From UBA4742 sp002403895 (GTDB lineage: Bacteria; Actinomycetota; Acidimicrobiia; Acidimicrobiales; Acidimicrobilacustridaceae): a stretch of 64,000 nucleotides of DNA. The notes beneath the pieces are model-generated. The model was not told where the DNA came from. It made no database searches and saw nothing but the letters and a program-made list of their open reading frames with translations. Below are positions 34,519 to 42,035 of this stretch, one piece after another. The first letter of the stretch is position 1. Every line of letters starts with the position of its first letter. The DNA lies in NCBI GenBank assembly GCA_036823295.1, contig DAISGD010000001.1:82158-146157 (forward strand). The letters run 5' to 3'. The position numbers and the translations under genes are program-made.

Positions 34519-35069
34519 GCCCTGTCGCTCCCCGCCAGGAACGCAACCCCCGAACGGTGGCCCTCGCCCTGGTCGGCGTGGTGGTGGCCCTGGTACTGCT
34601 CATCGTGGTCTTCGTGTTCGCCATCCCCTCGCTGTCGGACTCGGGCAAGGTGCAGGTCCGCTTGGGCAGCGACACGTTCCCGGCCGGGCAAGCCAAGGAG
34701 CGGGCGGCGACGATCCGCACTGACGGTCCCATCCTGTTCTCGGACCCGGCCAGCGGCCAGCGTGACATCTTCCTCCAGCACCTGGGCGATGACGACACCA
34801 CCGGCTGGCTGGCCTTCGATGCCCGCCGGGCCGACCAGGGGCGGGAGTGCACCTTGAAATGGGACTCGGGGGACAACCAGTTCAACGATCCCTGCGATAG
34901 CTCCACCGTCCCGGCCGGTGGCACCGGCCTGACCCACTACAAGGTGGTGATCACCGACGGTGGCGCGGTGGTCATCGACTTGAACCCCGACCACGTCAAC
35001 GACGCGCCGGCCACGAGCTCGTCGTCGACCACCTCCAGCCTGCTCGTCACCGGCACCATCCCCAAGTGA
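34515..35069 (+). CDS. Membrane-anchored protein with a Rieske-like domain lacking the cluster motif
   Basis: A 184-residue protein with one N-terminal membrane anchor (VALALVGVVVALVLLIVVFVFAI) and an outside domain of about 120 residues. The order of motifs, WLAFDARRADQGRECTLKWD, FNDPCDSSTVPAGG, LTHYKVVITDGGAVVIDL, follows that of a Rieske domain (cluster box 1, box 2, closing strands) but the C-x-H and C-x-x-H ligands are not there; two lone Cys could form a disulfide. The tail is a Ser/Thr-rich stretch. I infer a Rieske fold without the cluster; function unknown. ATG start, 54 bp from the divergent B12 gene. Confidence 0.65.
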   Translation: MSPVAPRQERNPRTVALALVGVVVALVLLIVVFVFAIPSLSDSGKVQVRLGSDTFPAGQAKERAATIRTDGPILFSDPASGQRDIFLQHLGDDDTTGWLAFDARRADQGRECTLKWDSGDNQFNDPCDSSTVPAGGTGLTHYKVVITDGGAVVIDLNPDHVNDAPATSSSSTTSSLLVTGTIPK

Positions 35070-36563
35070 TCAGGTGAACAGGTCGAGCAGCTCGCGCTTT
35101 TGCACCTTGTTGGTCCCGGTGCGGGGCAGTTCGTCCACCACCACCCACCGACGCGGCACCTTGTAGTCGGCCAGGTGTTCCTTGGTCCAGCCCTCGAGCC
35201 CGGCGGAGGACAGCTTCGCCCCGCGGCGGAGGCGAACGGCGGCCACCGGGATCTCGCCCTTGCGCTCGTCGGGGAGGCCGATGACGGCCGCCTCCAGCAC
35301 GTCGGGATGGCGCTCGATCGCCTCTTGCACCTCGAGGGCATACACCGAGTAGCCGCCGTGCTTGATCACATCCTTCTGGCGGCCGACGAACAGCACGGTG
35401 CCCATGGGGCCCTTGCGCACGAGGTCGCCGGTGCGCAACCAGCCGTCGTCGGTCACCGTGGCCGCGCTCACCTCGGGGGCGTTCCAGTACCCTTTGATGA
35501 CCCCGGGCCCCCGCACCCACAGCTCGCCGGTGCCACCCGTGCGGACCGCACCGCCCTCGTCATCGACCACCCGGAATCGGTAGCCGGGGAGTTGGAACCC
35601 GACCGATTCCCCCAACCCCAGGCCGAGCAGCGGGGGCGACACCTTGGCGGCCACCCCGCCGCCGACCTCGACCATGCCGTACCCCTCGAAGAAAGCGGCC
35701 TCGCCCACCGGTCCCACCACCGGCAGCGTGGCCGTGGCCCCGAACTGCTTGAACTGGCGGGCCAAGTCCCCGGGCATGGCGTCAGCCCCGGAGCCCCACA
35801 CCCGCACCGACGTCAGGTCGCGCTTCTCGGCCCCGGCCTCCAACATCATCCGATACATGGCGGGCACCCCCACGAAGATCGTCGAGCGCCGGGACTCGAT
35901 GGCGTCGAGGACCTCGACCGGCCGGAACCGGGGCAGCAGGTAGATGGGGATCCCGCAACACGCCGCCCCCATCAGCACGGCGAAGCCCATGATGTGGGCA
36001 ATGGGAAGGGCGAACGCCATCTCGTCGCGCCGCAGCGGAGCAGGCCAGGCCACGCCGGCGGTGACTTGCCCGACGAGCGCCCGGTGGGTCAGCTCGGCCC
36101 CCTTGGGCTTGCCCGTGGTGCCGGAGGTGTAGAAGAGGGCGCCGATGCCATCGGGGTCGGCGGTGACGGGGGCGTCCAGGGTGTCGGGGTCATCCACCTG
36201 GTGGACGCTGCGGATCACCAGCGTTGCGCCCGAGTCGGCCACCACATGGGCCACCTCGTCATGACGCATCTGCGGGTTCACCGGCACCGGGATGCACCCG
36301 GCGCGCGACGCCGCCAGGCACAGCAGAAACAACTCATAGTGGTTGGGGGTGTGGATCACGACCCGCCCGCCGGTCGGGGCCTGACGTTGCACCCCGGCCG
36401 CCCACCGGCTCACCCGCTTCGCGGCCTGGCGATAGGTCAGGCGGCTGCCATCGTCCTCTTCGACCAGGCGCCGGTTGCCGTGGACGTCGGCCAGGCTGTG
36501 CATCACCGAACCCAGCGTCTCGTCGTGACGAAGTATCAGCCTCGCTAGCGTCAACGCCCGCAT
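35070..36563 (-). CDS. AMP-dependent acyl-CoA synthetase/ligase
   Basis: Activates a carboxylic acid as acyl-AMP and then acyl-CoA. The 497 residues show the P-loop-like YTSGTTGKPKGAELTHRAL, FALPIAHIMGFAVLMGAA, EGYGMVEVGGG, YWNAPEVSAATVTDDGWLRTGDLV, and the C-terminal catalytic lysine region DYKVPRRWVVVDELPRTGTNKVQKREL. Chain length or type of acid cannot be read. The ATG at 36563 overlaps the helicase stop by one base (TGATG), so it is translated after the helicase despite the unrelated role. Confidence 0.92.
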   Translation of the reverse strand: MRALTLARLILRHDETLGSVMHSLADVHGNRRLVEEDDGSRLTYRQAAKRVSRWAAGVQRQAPTGGRVVIHTPNHYELFLLCLAASRAGCIPVPVNPQMRHDEVAHVVADSGATLVIRSVHQVDDPDTLDAPVTADPDGIGALFYTSGTTGKPKGAELTHRALVGQVTAGVAWPAPLRRDEMAFALPIAHIMGFAVLMGAACCGIPIYLLPRFRPVEVLDAIESRRSTIFVGVPAMYRMMLEAGAEKRDLTSVRVWGSGADAMPGDLARQFKQFGATATLPVVGPVGEAAFFEGYGMVEVGGGVAAKVSPPLLGLGLGESVGFQLPGYRFRVVDDEGGAVRTGGTGELWVRGPGVIKGYWNAPEVSAATVTDDGWLRTGDLVRKGPMGTVLFVGRQKDVIKHGGYSVYALEVQEAIERHPDVLEAAVIGLPDERKGEIPVAAVRLRRGAKLSSAGLEGWTKEHLADYKVPRRWVVVDELPRTGTNKVQKRELLDLFT

Positions 36564-38866
36564 CACATCTTCTCCAACGGGGCCCAGCTGAGCAGCAGGG
36601 TCTTCTCCCCTACGCCCCGGAAGTGCACGACCGCTTCGGTTTTGTCGCCCGTGCCTCGCAGGTGCTGGATGACCCCCTCGCCGAACGTGGCGTGGCGGAC
36701 GTCGTCCCCCACCGCCAAACCGAGCTGGTCGGCGCCCGATGGCGACGGGGGGGTCGGCTTGAGAGCCGATTCGACGACCCGTTCGCGATGCTCGGCCCAC
36801 GCACTGCCGCCACCGGACGTGCCGGAGCCGCCGTAGGTTCGCCCCGAGGGGATGTCCCGGTCGGCGGAGATCCGACCCGACGAGCCGTACCCGCCGGCAC
36901 TGCGACGAGACGAGCGCCGATTGCCCTGTACCGACTCGACCAGCCCCTCGGGGATCTCGTCGAGGAAGCGACTGGGCGGGTTGTACTGCGTCGAGCCGTA
37001 CAGCGTGCGGCTCCAGGCATGCGACAGGTAGAGGCGCTCACGGGCCCGGGTGATCCCCACGTAGGCCAGGCGGCGTTCCTCTTCGAGTTCGTCGGGCTCG
37101 CCGATGGAACGCAGATGAGGGAAGACGCCGTCCTCCATGCCGATGATGAACACCGCCGGGAACTCCAGGCCCTTGGCCGAGTGCATGGTCATCAACAGCA
37201 CCGACGAGTCGTCATCGTCGAGGTCGTCGGTGTCGGCCACCAGGCTCACCTGTTCGAGGAAGGTGTCGACGGACTCGAAGTCGCGGGCGGCGCCGACCAG
37301 CTCAGCCAGGTTCTCGATCCGTCCCTCGGCCTCAACACTGTGCTCGGCTTCGAGTTCGGCGACATACCCGGAGTGAGCGAGGATGGACTCCAACAACTCG
37401 CCCGGGCCGGCCCCTTCAGCGTGGGCGGCGGTGATCGAGTCGATCAACGTCAGGAAAGTGGCGATGCCCTTGACCGCCCGGCCGGTGACCCCGGCCTCCT
37501 CGGCCCGGCGCAGCGCCTCGATGAAGGCCACCCCGTGGCTGTTGGCCCAGGCGTCGAGACGGCCCACCGTGCTGTCACCCACGCCCCGCTTGGGCACGTT
37601 CAACACCCGCTTGATACTGACCTCGTCCTGCGGGTTGACTACCGCTTTGAGGTAGGCCATCGCGTCTTTGACCTCGCGCCGGTCGTAGAAGCGGGTGCCG
37701 CCGATGACCTTGTAGGGGATGCCCGAGCGCATGAGCTGCTCTTCCATCACCCGACTCTGGGCGTTCGTCCGGTAGAAGATGGCGGCGTCGCCCCAGCGCG
37801 TTCCCCCGTCGTGCAGATGGGAGATCTGGTGGGCCACCCATTGGCTCTCATCGCCCTCGTCATCGGCGTGGTAGCGCACGATGGCCTGGCCGTCGCCCTG
37901 CTCCGTCCACAGTTCCTTGGGTTTGCGACTGAGGTTGTGGGCGATCACCGCGTTGGCTGCATCGAGGATGGTCTGGCTCGAGCGGTAGTTCTGCTCCAGC
38001 ACGATCATGGTGGCGTCGGGGAAGGCGTTCTCGAACTCCAGAATGTTGCGGATATCAGCACTCCGGAAGCGGTATATGCTTTGATCTGCATCACCAACGA
38101 TGCAGACGTTGCGGTGCTCGCTGGCCAGCAGCATCACCAGCTCGTTCTGGACGTGGTTCGTGTCCTGGTACTCGTCGACCAGTACGTGGCGGAAGCGCTG
38201 GCGGTAATGGGCCAGGACGTCGGGATGATCACGCAAGAGCCTCACCGCGTTGCCCAACAGATCGTCGAAGTCCATGGCGCCGGCTCGTTCGAGGCGGGCC
38301 TGGTACTCGCGATAGATGTCGGCCAGCTTGCGCTCGAAGATGACCCCGGCGCGCGCCGCGTAGGCCTCGACATCGAGCCCTTCGTTCTTGGCCGAGCTGA
38401 TGGCGGCGTGGACCGACCGGGACGGGAACCGTTTGGTGTCGAGGTTCAGGTCCCGGATCACATAGCCGGTGAGGCGCACCGCGTCGGCCTGGTCGTAGAT
38501 GCTGAACGACGAGGGATAGCCGAGCAGCTTGCCGTCGCGGCGCAGGATGCGGACACAGGCCGAGTGGAACGTCGACACCCACATCTTCTCGGCGACGGGC
38601 CCCACCAGGGCAGCGACACGTTGCTTCATCTCGTCGGCGGCCTTGTTGGTGAACGTGATGGCCAAGATCTCGAACGGAGACACGCCCCGCTCGCGGATGA
38701 GATAGGCGATGCGGTGGGTGAGCACCCTGGTCTTGCCCGAACCGGCGCCGGCGATGACCAGCAGTGGTCCCTCGTCGTGGGTGACCGCCTCCGACTGGAC
38801 GGGGTTCAGCCCTTCGAGGAGGTCGTCGGCGGTCTGGCCCGGGTCGGGGAACGGGGTCGGGCTCAT
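36563..38866 (-). CDS. pcrA: UvrD/PcrA-type DNA helicase
   Basis: A superfamily 1A 3'-5' helicase for repair and replication restart, 767 residues. Motif I is VIAGAGSGKTRVLTHRIA, motif II VLVDEYQDTNHVQ, motif III GDADQSIYRFRSADI, motif IV VLEQNYRSSQTIL, and motif V/VI MTMHSAKGLEFPAVFIIG with EEERRLAYVGITRARERLYL. The C-terminus has a Ser/Gly-rich linker followed by a small Tudor-like fold (VGDDVRHATFGEGVIQHL) that binds RNA polymerase in PcrA. TAGGGT lies 9 nt before the ATG. Confidence 0.95.
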   Translation of the reverse strand: MSPTPFPDPGQTADDLLEGLNPVQSEAVTHDEGPLLVIAGAGSGKTRVLTHRIAYLIRERGVSPFEILAITFTNKAADEMKQRVAALVGPVAEKMWVSTFHSACVRILRRDGKLLGYPSSFSIYDQADAVRLTGYVIRDLNLDTKRFPSRSVHAAISSAKNEGLDVEAYAARAGVIFERKLADIYREYQARLERAGAMDFDDLLGNAVRLLRDHPDVLAHYRQRFRHVLVDEYQDTNHVQNELVMLLASEHRNVCIVGDADQSIYRFRSADIRNILEFENAFPDATMIVLEQNYRSSQTILDAANAVIAHNLSRKPKELWTEQGDGQAIVRYHADDEGDESQWVAHQISHLHDGGTRWGDAAIFYRTNAQSRVMEEQLMRSGIPYKVIGGTRFYDRREVKDAMAYLKAVVNPQDEVSIKRVLNVPKRGVGDSTVGRLDAWANSHGVAFIEALRRAEEAGVTGRAVKGIATFLTLIDSITAAHAEGAGPGELLESILAHSGYVAELEAEHSVEAEGRIENLAELVGAARDFESVDTFLEQVSLVADTDDLDDDDSSVLLMTMHSAKGLEFPAVFIIGMEDGVFPHLRSIGEPDELEEERRLAYVGITRARERLYLSHAWSRTLYGSTQYNPPSRFLDEIPEGLVESVQGNRRSSRRSAGGYGSSGRISADRDIPSGRTYGGSGTSGGGSAWAEHRERVVESALKPTPPSPSGADQLGLAVGDDVRHATFGEGVIQHLRGTGDKTEAVVHFRGVGEKTLLLSWAPLEKM

Positions 38867-38910
38867 GGTGGACCAACCCTACCTGTGGCCTGTGACCGGC
38901 CCGGCCGGGC

Positions 38911-39705
38911 TCAGGCGACGTCGACCAGGCGCTCCCGGAAGAAGTCCAGCACCTGATGCAGCGCGTCCTGGGTGGGGTTGCCCGGCTCGTCCACCAGGTG
39001 CTCGGTGAGCACCGAATGGGCGATACGGGGGAATCCCCACGGGTTCCCCTTGGACGAGTCGATCTCCACCCCGATGAAGGCGTCGCCCAACTCGGCCCGG
39101 AGGTGGGCGAAGCGAGCGCCGGGGGACAACCTGTCCCCGGTGAAGCGCAAGCCCAGCACGCAGACGCCCTCGGCCGCCCGCTCCCTCACCCGATCGAGAT
39201 CCTCGGGTGCCAGCTGGAGCCCGCGCCGACCCTTCTTGGACAACCCCCACGGCAGCGAGGGCTGGCTGAGCACGGGGGCCAGCATGCAGTCATCGAGCAT
39301 CATCCCCAGGGCGAATCCCCCGGCGAAGCACATGCCGACGGCGCCGACGCCCGGCCCCCCACACGACTCGTGGGCGTCGGCGGCCAGCGCCCGCAGCCAG
39401 AGGGTCACGGGCGCGGTGCGGTTGGCCGCCCAGGCGGCGAATTCCTTGGAGACGCAGGACGGGAGGATCGAACGCAGGCCGTAGACCATCGACGGCTCCG
39501 CTCCCGGATCACCGAACAGCACGGGCATGACCACCGTGCAGCCGATCCCAGCCACCCGCCGGGCGAAGTCGGCCACCTTGGGGGTGATCCCGGGGAGCTC
39601 GGCCATGACGATCACCGCCGGTCCCTCCCCCAGCCGGTAGACGTCGCGGGTCTTGTCGCCGTGCTCGAACGGGGACCGGGTGAAATCGCTCAGGGAGTCA
39701 GTCAC
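38911..39705 (-). CDS. Dienelactone hydrolase family protein
   Basis: An alpha/beta hydrolase of 264 residues. The nucleophile elbow is VGMCFAGGFAL, a Cys nucleophile as in dienelactone hydrolases, preceded by VIVMAELPGITPKVADFARR, and later VLGLRFTGDRLSPGARF (acid) and IAHSVLTEHL (likely catalytic His). Substrate unknown. The GTG at 39705 is supported by a TAGCCT -10 7 nt upstream. It is divergent from the LLM gene and their -10 elements overlap. Confidence 0.85.
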   Translation of the reverse strand: MTDSLSDFTRSPFEHGDKTRDVYRLGEGPAVIVMAELPGITPKVADFARRVAGIGCTVVMPVLFGDPGAEPSMVYGLRSILPSCVSKEFAAWAANRTAPVTLWLRALAADAHESCGGPGVGAVGMCFAGGFALGMMLDDCMLAPVLSQPSLPWGLSKKGRRGLQLAPEDLDRVRERAAEGVCVLGLRFTGDRLSPGARFAHLRAELGDAFIGVEIDSSKGNPWGFPRIAHSVLTEHLVDEPGNPTQDALHQVLDFFRERLVDVA

Positions 39706-39712
39706 CGGGCGA

Positions 39713-39722
39713 AGGCTAGTTT
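39713..39722. promoter_or_regulatory. Overlapping divergent -10 elements (DLH / LLM)
   Basis: Minus-strand TAGCCT (39713-39718) ends 7 nt before the hydrolase GTG at 39705. Plus-strand TAGTTT (39717-39722) serves the LLM gene. They share the two base pairs at 39717-39718. Confidence 0.5.
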
Positions 39723-39758
39723 TCGAGGTGGCCCCCTGCACCGACCGTGGAGACACCC

Positions 39759-40697
39759 GTGCCCAGCAAGAAGCCATTCCGCTTCACCGTGCAGGCCGCG
39801 CTGCCGCCCGCCGCCACCACCTGGGCCGAACTCGCCCGCCGGGTCGAGGGGCTGGGGTACTCGGCGCTCACCGTGTCGGACCACCTCGACAACCAGTACG
39901 CCACCACCCCCGCGCTCATGGCCGCCGCCGACGCCACCACCACCCTGCGGATCGGGTCACTCACCTACGGCAACGACTATCGCCACCCCGTGGTGCTGGC
40001 CAAGGAGGCCGCCACCGTTGACCTGCTTTCCGGCGGCCGGCTCGAGTTCGGCCTGGGCGCCGGCTGGATGACCACCGACTACGACCAGGCGGGGATCCCC
40101 CTCGACCGCCCCGGGCTGCGCATCGCCCGACTGGCCGAGGCCCTCGACGTGATCACCGGGCTGTGGGCGGAAGGGCCGTGCACGTTTCACGGTAAGCATT
40201 ACCAGGTGCACGACCTGGACGGGTTCCCGAAGCCGGTTCAGACGCCTCGGCCGCCCATCCTCATCGGCGGTGGTGGTCGCAAGATCCTCACCCTGGCGGC
40301 GCAACGGGCCGACATCATCGGCCTCAACATCGCCCTGCACGCCGGACGCATCGACGAACACGCCGGGCCATCAGCCACCCACGAGGCGACGCTGGAAAAG
40401 CTCGACTGGATCCGTACCGCGGCCGGCTCGCACTTCGATGACCTCGAACTCCAGGTCCGGGTGCACCTGGCCGCCATCACCGACGACCGCGCCGGACTGG
40501 CCGAGGCGGTGGCACCCACGCTCGGGCTCACCCCGGAAGAGGCACTGGTGTCACCCCACGCCCTGGCCGGGACGGTGGACGAGATCGTGGAGCAGTGCCT
40601 CGCCCGGCGGGAGGCCTATGGGATCTCGTGCGTGGGCATCGGACTGGACGCCATGGACGCCATGGCCCCCGTCGTGGCCCACCTGGCCGGTCGCTGA
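39759..40697 (+). CDS. LLM-class F420-dependent oxidoreductase
   Basis: A luciferase-like TIM-barrel enzyme of 312 residues using F420 (or FMN). Typical stretches are FTVQAALPPAATTWAELARRVEGLGY, ALTVSDHLDNQY, LRIGSLTYGNDYRHPVVLAKEAATVDLLSGGRLEFGLGAGW and PRPPILIGGGGRKIL, as in actinobacterial F420 proteins. The reaction is unknown. GTG at 39759 has GGAG 6-7 nt upstream; a GTG 12 bp earlier does not. It ends 1 bp before the opposing NlpC/P60 stop. Confidence 0.9.
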   Translation: MPSKKPFRFTVQAALPPAATTWAELARRVEGLGYSALTVSDHLDNQYATTPALMAAADATTTLRIGSLTYGNDYRHPVVLAKEAATVDLLSGGRLEFGLGAGWMTTDYDQAGIPLDRPGLRIARLAEALDVITGLWAEGPCTFHGKHYQVHDLDGFPKPVQTPRPPILIGGGGRKILTLAAQRADIIGLNIALHAGRIDEHAGPSATHEATLEKLDWIRTAAGSHFDDLELQVRVHLAAITDDRAGLAEAVAPTLGLTPEEALVSPHALAGTVDEIVEQCLARREAYGISCVGIGLDAMDAMAPVVAHLAGR

Positions 40698-40698
40698 G

Positions 40699-41889
40699 TC
40701 AGGTCACCCGACCGGCGGCCACCAGGTCACTGCGCCAGATGCTGGCGTAGCGCACCCAGGCACCGGTGTGGGGCGCCTCGATCATCTTGCCGCCCCCGAC
40801 GTAGATGCCCACGTGGTGAACCGGGTTGCCATAGAAAACGAGGTCACCCGGTTGAAGGTCGCTGAAGTTGATGCGACGGGTGGCCCGGGCCTGCAGCTCG
40901 GCCGAGTGGACGAAACTCCGGCCCCCGGCGTTGCGCCACGCCCACAGCACCAATCCGGAGCAGTCGAAGCCATCTTTGGGGTTGTCCCCGCCCCACAGGT
41001 AGGGGACGCCGAGCTGGGTCTCGGCCAGCGCCACCACGGCCGCGGCCTGGGGCAGCACCGCTGGCGGCGTGCCCGGAGGCACCGGCCACGGCGTGGGCGT
41101 GGGGTCGGGGGTGGTGACGGGAGGAGCGGTCACCGTCGGTGTGGTGGGACCGGTGGTGGGATCGGGCGTCGTCGGTGGCCCGCCTGGGGTGGGGGTGGCC
41201 GGAGCCGGGTCCGCCGCGGCGGCCAGCCGGGCCTTCGCTGCCACCTCGTCGGCGGCGGCGTGACGGGCCTGCGTCTCGGCCACCAGCGCACCGAGCTCCC
41301 CGTTGACCTTGGCCAACAGGGCCGATTGCTCGTCCTCCGTCTTCTTCGTGTCGCCCCGGCGGTGGTCCAGATCGGCCTGCAGCTCCTGGGCATGGGTGTG
41401 GGCGGCCTGCAGATCGCTCAGCTCGGCGTCCGCCCGGTACTGGGCCCCGCGGACGTCGTCCACCAGCTGACGACGGCTGGACGAGGCCGCCTGCAGGTAC
41501 TCGATCTGCCGGCTGACATCCGGGCCCGAGCCCTTCAACAAGATGTCGGGGAGGTCGCTCTCCCCACCCTTGACGTAGGCGGTCACGGCGTAGGAGGCCA
41601 ACTCGGCTCGACGTTGGACGAGCTCGGCCTTGGCGTCGGAGACTCGGCCGGTGGCCTCATCGATCTGTCGCTGCACCTGATCGAGCTGCAGGCGGGTCTG
41701 GTTGTACTGCTCGGCGAGCTGCTCGGTCTGGGTATCCAGCTCCGACAGCCGGGTCGAGATGCGCTCCGCCTCGGCCTGCTTGTCGGCGATCGCATCAGCG
41801 CCGGCCGGAGTGGCCACGACGGGCGCGATGGCGAACGCCAAGAGGGCGGCCATCACCATCGCTGCACATCGGCGCATCGAGAACCTCAC
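40699..41889 (-). CDS. Coiled-coil NlpC/P60 peptidoglycan endopeptidase (RipA/PcsB-like)
   Basis: An exported wall hydrolase of 396 residues: signal peptide (AAMVMAALLAFAIAPVVATPAGA), a long coiled coil (about 33-210) with the hinge AYVKGGESDLPDILLKG, a Pro/Thr linker (about 225-285) and an NlpC/P60 domain. The catalytic Cys is in DGFDCSGLVLWAW, the His in VHHVGIYVGGGK, and a third polar residue in MIEAPHTG. It should cut stem peptides during division, with the coiled coil as a regulatory or FtsEX-type docking part. The GTG at 41889 has AGGAG 8 nt upstream, inside a small hairpin; a large folded leader precedes it. Confidence 0.93.
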   Translation of the reverse strand: MRFSMRRCAAMVMAALLAFAIAPVVATPAGADAIADKQAEAERISTRLSELDTQTEQLAEQYNQTRLQLDQVQRQIDEATGRVSDAKAELVQRRAELASYAVTAYVKGGESDLPDILLKGSGPDVSRQIEYLQAASSSRRQLVDDVRGAQYRADAELSDLQAAHTHAQELQADLDHRRGDTKKTEDEQSALLAKVNGELGALVAETQARHAAADEVAAKARLAAAADPAPATPTPGGPPTTPDPTTGPTTPTVTAPPVTTPDPTPTPWPVPPGTPPAVLPQAAAVVALAETQLGVPYLWGGDNPKDGFDCSGLVLWAWRNAGGRSFVHSAELQARATRRINFSDLQPGDLVFYGNPVHHVGIYVGGGKMIEAPHTGAWVRYASIWRSDLVAAGRVT

Positions 41890-41998
41890 CGACAGAACTC
41901 CTCTGTCCGATCATCTGGGTTCTCCGCGCCACACCGCCGAACAGCAGTTCGACCATGGCCCCAAAACACAAGCTTACGCCCGGAACGACCCAGATGTC
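41889..41998 (-). ncRNA. Candidate structured 5' leader (RNA element) of the NlpC/P60 gene
   Basis: On the minus strand CATCTGGGT (41988-41996) pairs perfectly with ACCCAGATG (41912-41920) across 67 nt. Inside it UUCCG pairs with CGGAG, then GCCA with UGGC, then CGAAC with GUUCG around UGCU. Downstream, GACAG-AGGAGUU-CUGUC puts the ribosome binding site in a loop 8 nt before the GTG. It lacks the conserved GGGGGAACC and GGGGUGAAUC boxes of the c-di-AMP (ydaO) riboswitch often found before such genes. Identity as a regulator is inference. Confidence 0.5.
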
Positions 41999-42035
41999 AT
42001 GCTTGGTTCTCGGCAGGATCGACCGGAAACTTCAT

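Noticed and set aside
36224..38956. A 910-codon open frame on the plus strand opposite the helicase gene
   Set aside because: It is antisense to clear UvrD/PcrA coding sequence; long antisense frames are expected at this GC content. It has no recognisable domain. The same holds for the 614- and 622-codon frames opposite the ABC genes and the 658-codon frame opposite the aldehyde dehydrogenase.
41890..42035. c-di-AMP (ydaO) riboswitch before the NlpC/P60 gene
   Set aside because: Expected from family context but the conserved boxes are not there; reported instead as an unassigned structured leader.
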